Of a DNA stretch of 64,000 nt, positions 56,852-64,000 are shown one piece after another. Each line of letters opens with the position of its first letter. Position 1 is the stretch's first letter. The notes beneath the pieces are model-generated. The model was not told the DNA's origin. It did no database searches and saw only the letters and a program-made list of their open reading frames with translations. The stretch covers positions 91,543,944 through 91,607,943 of the forward strand of contig CM045763.1 of the NCBI GenBank assembly GCA_025200525.1, in the 5' to 3' direction. Made by a program: the position numbers and the translations under genes. Source of the DNA: Camellia lanceoleosa. Lineage: Eukaryota; Streptophyta; Magnoliopsida; Ericales; Theaceae.

Positions 56852-56867
56852 GTCAAAGAGGGGCAAC
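56852..56867 (+). other. Polypurine tract of E
   Basis: GTCAAAGAGGGGCAAC directly precedes the LTR start, which is decayed here from TGTAGACACC to TATAGACACC. Confidence 0.65.
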
Positions 56868-59800
56868 TATAGACACCCCATTTTTGACCACCCTTAAGAC
56901 TTAGACACCACCGATTGATCACTCGCTAATGAAAGTTGTGCTATGCAAATGTTTAATTTCTTCAGCAAGAAGAGCTCTAAATCCTAACCTTACACCCCAT
57001 TTTGGACCAAAACTTTTTAGACCTCAAAACTCTCTTTTTCAAAATATTTTTCCCAAAAGTTTCTACGATGTTCCGAGGCTCGCATTTCGTTAAACATTGC
57101 ACTTTTTGGTAAACCGAGCAAAGACAAAGTGGAAATAAATTAAAGAGATGTGAACTCTTTGAAAATTCTTTTTAAACCTCTTTTTTATAGGTTTGGAGTT
57201 GAAGAAAATATGAGTGGCGAGAAGAAAACTAGTTGGGGAGAAGTTGAGCTTGAAACCGTTAAGAGAGAACTAGGTAGACTCACTAAATCAGGCCTATCTT
57301 TTTGTACACTTGGACTTTAGTTGTGAGGCCACCACCATTGGAAAGGGGACTTCCGGGGCTACATTTTAGACTCGAGAATCTCCTAAAGCCAAGTCCGAAT
57401 GAGGGAGATATGGTTGTTTGAAGTTAGGCATCAATCTGATTAAGACAAAACTAAGAAGGCCTCACTAAAATAGGCATATCTCTTTGTACACTTAGAATTT
57501 ATATGTGAGGCGACTTCCATTGGAAAGTATACTTCCGGGGCTTCAATTTAAACTCAAGAATGACTTAAAACGGAGTTTGAATGAAGAATATATGCCCATT
57601 TGAAGTTGGGCCTGGAAGTAGATTTTTGATGGCCGACCGGCCACCATTGATGGCCGACATTGTACACTTCTGGCCGGTCGACCACTGGTGAAAAACCTAG
57701 ATATTTTTGGCCAGTTGTCCCCCAAATGCTCCAGCTATCCCAATTCAGTTATTTTCGACTGAGGGACTGTTTTTTCTATATATACTTGACATTCTCTCTT
57801 GGTTTAAAGTTTAGAAACATTTGAGGGTTAGAATTTTTTGGAGAAAAAATCTTTCTCTTTCTCTTTCTCTCTCTCTCTTGCAAATTTGTGCACATTAGCC
57901 TACATACACTACATTTTTGCCTACACCTCCTTAACCAAAGTCGTTCATCTTTGAGCTAAGGTTCCTTGAGGCCTTCTTGGAGCTTTGGAAGTTGGTTTTG
58001 GCTTGAATTGTTGTCTAGAATTAATCTTTGCTTCAAGAGGTATAACACTTCCCCTTTTACCTTGCTTTGCATACTTGTTTTTCTATCTTTTTCCCACTGA
58101 TTTTGGGCTGTTTTTGGGCTATAAAAACTCTGTTTTTGTGGGCTGAAATTGGTGGTTAGAGGCCATTAAAAGGTAGGGGATGGTTCACCCTTCTTTCTTC
58201 CTTATTTGTAAGGCCTTTCCACCTTTGTTTCCCACTTTCAAACTATCTTTTTTTGGGGCTTTTGAACACTCAATTTCAGAGTTATTTCAGTGGCCAAAAT
58301 CATATTTTAAAGTCCAAATTTTGAGGGGTTGGCCTTCCCTCCTTGTGTCTTGCTTACTAGCTTAGTTTGTGCCATGTTTTAGCATATTAATCTAGACTTT
58401 TTTTAGCTCAATTCTAGCATGTCTTAGGGCTGTATTAGACCTGTTTTAGCACTGTTTTTGGTTGTTGGTTACATTTGAGCTTTGTTTTACATGCTTATAA
58501 TGTAATTGTCCTCATGAGATTGGTGTTCTAGGCCTTAGACACCATCTTGTTTGAGTTGATAGCATTTATTTATGCTTTTCTCACTTATTTTCAGCACTAA
58601 TAATTTATGCAACCTCCCTCCTTTCTTGGCTTTTGTTTTGCTTTGAGAGTTGTTTCAAGCCTCTTGTTCTTTTAAGCATGAGATTGAGGTTGTCATGCTT
58701 AATGGTTTAATCCCTTTTAGGGGTTCATCATCAACGGCATGATATCTCTTTTATGTCTTAAGTTAACTCTTGGTTTGCTACTTCACTCCATTAAAGGACT
58801 TAAAATCACCTTTTGGACTTAATTTGCTAAGGAATGGTTGGTAAATCAAAATGGAGTAATTAAAATGGGACTAACATGGTGCAAGAATAAAATTAAGTGT
58901 TGTATTCAATCGAACGTTAATTGAGCACATGGAAGCTTGAGTCATTTCATACTCACTAGTGATGAAGTGACTCAAGGTTCCAAGGTCAACACTTCCATTG
59001 ATCTTTCATAAAAGGGAGGTGATTTGTGTCTTGTTTTGTTGCATTTATCAAAATTGCACACTTGGTCTATGAGCCATCATGTAATGAAATTGCTTGAGTT
59101 GATGGTTTGTGGACCAAGGTTTGTCTCCCTTTGATTTGTGCATGAAAAGGGGGATGAATTGTGCAACAAACCCTTGGGAAATGCCCTGTATATGCCCTGC
59201 TTGCTCTCTATTGTAGCAAAACAGTCCAGTCAGCAGTGGCCGACCGACCATCATTAGTAGTTGACTGACCCCTTGTCGGCCACCAATGCAAATTCAGCAG
59301 TGTACTCCTGAGACAGAACAAAATTGGTCTGGAAAAGGAAATTAGTGCAAGCATCCTACTGAGCAACAAAGGCATGTAGCAGCAAAACAATGGCTTTTCT
59401 AGTGAAAACCGCGTTCATGCATGAGTTCCTCATCGATCCTTGGGATCCGTGTTGTAATAGATTAATTTTATGCTTAACTAGTGGCTTTTGTAATTAGTTA
59501 GAATAGCTAATTTGTATTGTGTTGTAATTATAATTAGTTAGCTATAATAGTTAATTAATTTGGTTAGTAATAATTAGTTAGCTAGCATAGTTAGTTAATT
59601 AGTTCAATTTGTTGTAATAATTAGTTAAGTAGTTTAGCTAATTCAAAGTTTGCTGTAATAATTAGCTTAGTTTAGCTTAGTTAGTTAGCTAGCTTATTCA
59701 TTCAGACTTTCCTTCGTGAGAGCACAATGTAATAATGTGTATGTCTTCCAGCCCCACGTCTTTCTCCCTTTTCTTTACTAGCTTATGATGGTTAAATTAC

Positions 59801-60818
59801 GGGCATCACATTTTAATTAGCATATCGCATGTTTTCATCCATTCATTTGTATTGCATGCACCGAGGCTCGGTTCATCATTCAAACTTGCATTGTCGTTTA
59901 TTACCTCGTTGAATACGTGTTTAAACACATGCTATGAAATTGTTGCAAATAACACGTTAAGTAGCCAAGCCTATTTTTTTAGTTGCATTTTGGTATGCGT
60001 TACATTAGCCATCTTGTATTGATAGGTATCATACATATTTTTGCTAACTCTTTTGTTTTATCTTAGCTTGGTGTACTAGGTGAGTTTTTAGTACTTTAGC
60101 ATACTTGCATAAGTGTGAGTGACTACCATGTCTAACTTGCTTGCCATGAGGCTAAGTGCTTAAATGTTAAACTGTTTGAGTGCTAGTGGATGAAGGCTTA
60201 TTGCTTGAATTGAAATGATTCAATGAATGTACATTTAAACCCACTTTGTCAAGTGGCAAATTCACAAACTTTAAGCCCACTTTGTTAAGTGGCAAAATCA
60301 AACCCTTTTCCAAAAACAAACATGAAATTGAATTATTCCAATTAAGGCAAACTAGTCTATATCTTGTGTGCTCACATCACATAGTAAATGCTAGCCTAAT
60401 AAATCGGAACAAGGGCATATAATGTTGATAAAAATCATATCATGATTAGTAGAGGCTGATCTTTGATTGGGTGAGCAGGGGTGCTCAAATGTATTCATGA
60501 CCTTCCCTCCCCGTACCTAAGTTCCCGAACCAGGATAATCTTGGTGATGACAGACACATGACCTTTGGTACGAGTCGTGTGTTTCCTAAATTTTTCCAAA
60601 ATAAAATATTTATGTGGCAACTCTGTGTCTAGCAAAACAGTCCATTTTTTGCAATTTGATTCAAAATCGATTTTTCAAAAAGATTTGCTGAATTTGGACT
60701 CTTTGGTGTTTATCAATTTCACATTGCACTTGTGAAATTAAATTCAAAACCGTGGGAGTCTGAACTATAGGGCTTATTTTCGAACTTCCAAAATGGGGCG
60801 TGAAAAAGTCAAGCTACA
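56868..60818 (+). mobile_element. 3' LTR of element E
   Basis: 3951 bp, related to the solo LTR at 21187-25587 throughout, though clearly diverged. A TATA sequence lies at 57777-57784 and a (CT)n tract at about 57850-57880. GGCCGAC/GGCCGGC clusters lie at 57630-57680 and 59235-59290, and a TTAGTTAGCTAGC-type minisatellite at 59510-59700. It ends AGTCAAGCTACA. Open frames within are not genes. Confidence 0.85.
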
Positions 60819-63776
60819 CCCTCTCTCTCATGTTTTAAGGTTAGAAAAAATTTAGAGCAAAATTTTTCTTCTCTCTCTACCAAATTTCTACACTTTAGCC
60901 TACAAATCCTTAACTTTGTTTATACACTCCTAACCAAATCTTCTCATCTTTGAGCTGAGGTACTTTTGAGCTTGGTTTGAGCTCTTGAAGGGTGTATTAT
61001 CTTGATTTGTTGCCTAGAATTGATCTTCTCTTTAAGAGATATAAGGCTTTGCTTGTTGCTTTGTTTTATTAGCTATTATTCTTACTATTTTCCAACTGTT
61101 TTCCAATTGTTTTTGGGCTATAAAAATCCTATATTTTTGGGCTGAAGCTTGGGTTTTAAGGCCATTAAAGGTTGAAGGGTGGTTCACCCTTCTTTGCACC
61201 TTGTTTTAGAGGCCTTTTCCCTTGTGTTTCCCATCCTTGTATTATCTGTTTTTGAGCTTTTAAACACTATTTTTCAGAGTTATTTTAGTGGCCAAAATCA
61301 TGTTTTGAAGTTCAAATTTGGAGGGGTTAGCCTCCCCTCCTTGTTTTTTGCCTACTAGCCTAGCTCGTGCTATGTTTTAGCTTATTAATCTAGCTATTTT
61401 TGTCCTAATTCTAGCATGTTTTAAAACTTATTTTAGACTATTTTAGCACTATTTTAAGTTGATAATTGCATTTGAGCTTTGTTTTGTATGCTTATAGTGT
61501 AATTGTCCTCATGAGTTTGGTGTTTTAGGCCTTAGACACCATCTTATTTGAGTTGATCGCATTTATTTATGGCTTTCCATACTTGCGATCATCCTTAATC
61601 ATCTCTGCAACCTCCCTCCTTTCTTGGCTTTTGTTTTGCTTTGAAAGTGGTTCAAACAACTTATTTGTTTAAAGCATGAGATTGAGATGTCATGCTTAAT
61701 GGTTTAATCCCTTTGGGGTTTATTACCAACAGTATGATGTCTCTTTCATGACCAACGGTATGATGTATCTTTCATGCCTAAGACAACACTTGGTTTGAGC
61801 TTTCTTTCCATTTAGAGGACTTAAACTCACTATTGGACTCAATGAATTAAAGGATGGTTGGTAATTAAAATGGAGTAATTAAAATTGAGGCTAAAAATGG
61901 TGCAAGTTAATAATTTTTTTTGTGTTCAATCAAATGTTAATTGAACACATGGAAGCTTGGGTCATTTCATACTCATTAGTTATTAAATGATTCAAGTTTC
62001 CAAGGTCATCACTTCCCTTAATCAATTCATGAAAGGGAGGAGGTTTGAGTCTTATTTTGTTGTATTTATTGATTTGCACACTTAGGTTCATGAGCCATTA
62101 TGCAATGAAATTGCTTGAGTTGATGGTTTGCAGACCAAGTTTACTACTCCTTTAATTTGTTCATGAAAATGAGGGGTGAGTTGTGCAAACAAACCCTTGA
62201 AAATACCCTGTGCGTGCTCTGTTTGTTCCCCGTTGCAGCAAGATGAATTCGGCAGTAGTGGCCGACAGGCCACTTTCCATGGTTGGCAGGCCATCAGCTA
62301 TCATTGGTGGCCGGTAGGCCTCATCACCAGCCGGCCGACCACTGATGCAAAATTCAGCAGTGTGTTCCTGAAGCAGAGCAGAGTTATTCTGGAAGTGAGC
62401 AACAATATATGTGTTCTCTATGCAACAAAGGCTCTTCAGAAGCAAAACAGTGAACATCCCTCGCTTCTCAAGGCGGAGTAGTTAGCTTAGTACTTAATTG
62501 TTTAGCTTAATAACTTTTTTTAATTGCACTTATGTTGTAATTATTTAATTAGTTAAAGTAGTTAACTAGTTGTGATGTTGTAATCATTAATTAATTAGAA
62601 TAGTTAGTTAATTCTTATGTTGTTGTAATAATTAGTTAAGTAGTCTAGCTAATTTAATTTGTTTTGTAATAATTAGCTATAATTAGTTAGCTAGTAAGCT
62701 AGTTTAGTTCATTTGGACTCTCCTTCATGAGAGCGCAATTGAATAATGTGTATGTCTTCCAACCCCACGTCTTTCTCCCTTTTATTTACTAGCTTATGAT
62801 GGATATATTAGGGACATCACATTTTGTTTAGCATACTTGATGTTTGCATCCACTTGTATTGCATGCACCGAGGCTCGGCGCATCATTCTAACTTGCATTG
62901 TTAGTTTAATACTTCTTTGAATACGTGCTTAGACCGCATGCTATCAAAATTGATTCATATATCATGTTAAGTAGCCAAGCCTATTTAGATTGCATATCGT
63001 ATGTGTTGCATTAGTCATATTACATAGTTAAGAATCATGCATTTTTCTAACTCATGTTTATTTTGGCTTGAAGTACTAGGTGAGCCTTTACTCGCTTTAG
63101 CATATCGCATGCGTGTGGATGTTATCATGTCTAGCATGCTTGCCATAAGGCTAATTGCTTAATTGATAAATTGCTTGAATGCCTGTGGATGAAGTCTAGT
63201 TGCTTGAATTGGAATAATTTGAGTAATGTTCATATGTGATCACTTTTTTGAGTGGTACATATTTCGAAACAATTTTCAAAACAAACATAAATCAATCGTT
63301 CCAATTCTTGCAAGTTAGTTTATACTTGTGTATGCGCATCACATAGTAATGCTAGCCTAATAAACCGAAACAAGAGCATATAATGTATATAAGATTTATA
63401 TCATGATTAGTAGAGGCCGATCTTTGATCGGACGAGCGAAGGTGCTCAATTCATTTATGACCTTTCCCTCTCATACCCAAGTTCCCAAGCTGAGACAATC
63501 TTGGAGATGATGGACACGTGGTCTTTGGCACAAGTCATGGGTTTCCTAAATTTTTTCAAAATAAAATATTTAGATGGCAACTCTGTATCTGGCAAAGCAG
63601 TCCATTTTTAGTAATTCGATTCAAAAATTGATTTTCCAAAAGATTTGTCTGATTTAGACTCTTTGGTGATTATCTATTTCACATTGCACTTGTAGAATTA
63701 GATTCAGAACCGCAGGAATCTGAACTGTAGGGCTTATTTCGACTTCCCGAAAGGGGGGCGAAAAAGTCGAACTACA
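60819..63776 (+). mobile_element. Second E LTR copy, lacking its first 0.9 kb
   Basis: It begins CCCTCTCTCTCATG, which aligns with about 57790 of the LTR just before it, then runs parallel to it to GTCGAACTACA at 63776. It is in the same orientation and joined directly head to tail. There is no primer site after it and no interior between the two copies. The missing part is essentially U3. Confidence 0.85.
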
Positions 63777-64000
63777 AAAAGCATTGCATATGTTTTGAGA
63801 ATATGACGTACTGTATGTGTTGTATCACCTTTGAAAACATTGTATATGTTGTTTAAGTTTCGAAAATACGAGTTTAATATAAACATTGAATATGTTGGAA
63901 ATATGAAATGTATATTCATAATGTGATGGGATTGAATGACTGGTAGATGGGTCATGGTGTTGAAATTGAATTGTAATCATTGTGGTAATGGTTTAAAACA
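63777..64000. other. Unassigned right end
   Basis: 224 bp of AT-rich DNA after the E LTR copies. No primer site, gene or repeat shared with the rest of the window was seen. It may be flanking DNA or the start of another element. Confidence 0.4.

Larger units (their letters stand above)
54436..56867 (+). other. 3' untranslated interior of element E (right piece)
   Basis: It continues 14830-15693 after O and ends in a polypurine tract before an E LTR. No coding domain is visible. It carries three different tandem arrays, listed separately. The pieces between them (54990-55585 and 56340-56850) are unique and non-coding as far as can be seen. Confidence 0.6.

Noticed and set aside
63777..64000. 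Possible start of a new element interior
   Set aside because: No primer binding site follows the LTR end and no motif is present, so no call is made.

Overview
The window is plant nuclear DNA, most likely from a eudicot, and is a retrotransposon graveyard. It is AT-rich, holds plant Ty3/gypsy LTR retrotransposons and Helitrons with plant gene pieces, and contains no intact host gene. Every coding region found is a transposon gene or a captured exon carrying stops or frameshifts. The species cannot be named from the sequence. All percent identities given here are estimates by eye.

Left part (1-14829). A minus-strand solo LTR (130-2549, near-perfect 5-bp target duplication) lies in AT-rich DNA. 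A minus-strand Helitron (4210-7893) sits in an (AT)n tract. It carries pieces of at least three genes: two exons of a DHHC palmitoyltransferase, one unrecognised exon, one Myb/SANT-type exon, and a pyrimidine-rich leader-like exon. A second, gene-free Helitron follows (8216-9801). Then comes the 5' half of a Ty3/gypsy element, called B (LTR about 9887-11946, decayed gag, protease and RT), which is cut off inside RT at about 14829.

Nested part (14830-56867). The host sequence is the 3' untranslated region of an element of another family, E, which is rich in minisatellites. Into it jumped O (15694-54435, TSD ATATG), a LARD-like element with 3-kb LTRs and a 3-kb interior that is almost non-coding. 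Into the left LTR of O jumped M (18331-48104, minus strand, TSD CCTCC), a Tat-lineage gypsy element. Inside M lies a second member of the same family in the opposite orientation, P (31097-43458). It is flanked by two overlapping copies of about 350 bp of M pol instead of a clean 5-bp duplication. A 4.4-kb solo LTR of family E (21187-25587, TSD GGAGG) then landed inside an antisense gene of M. Family E was therefore active both before O arrived and after M arrived.

M and P share one layout in element orientation: LTR, TGGCRCC-type primer site, gag, protease, RT, RNase H, a second archaeal-type RNase H, integrase, a tandem array of about 100 bp, an antisense ORF2, a second tandem array (121-138 bp), a spliced antisense ORF1, polypurine tract, LTR. 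The antisense genes are the most interesting content. ORF1 has a domain like the Pfam 'putative gypsy type transposon' family followed by a coiled coil. ORF2 is a coiled coil with a tail resembling that of ORF1. The intron positions of ORF1 recur in both copies.

Right part (56868-64000). The 3' LTR of the old E element (56868-60818) is joined directly to a second copy lacking its first 0.9 kb (60819-63776), which begins close to the predicted transcription start. The last 224 bp are unassigned.
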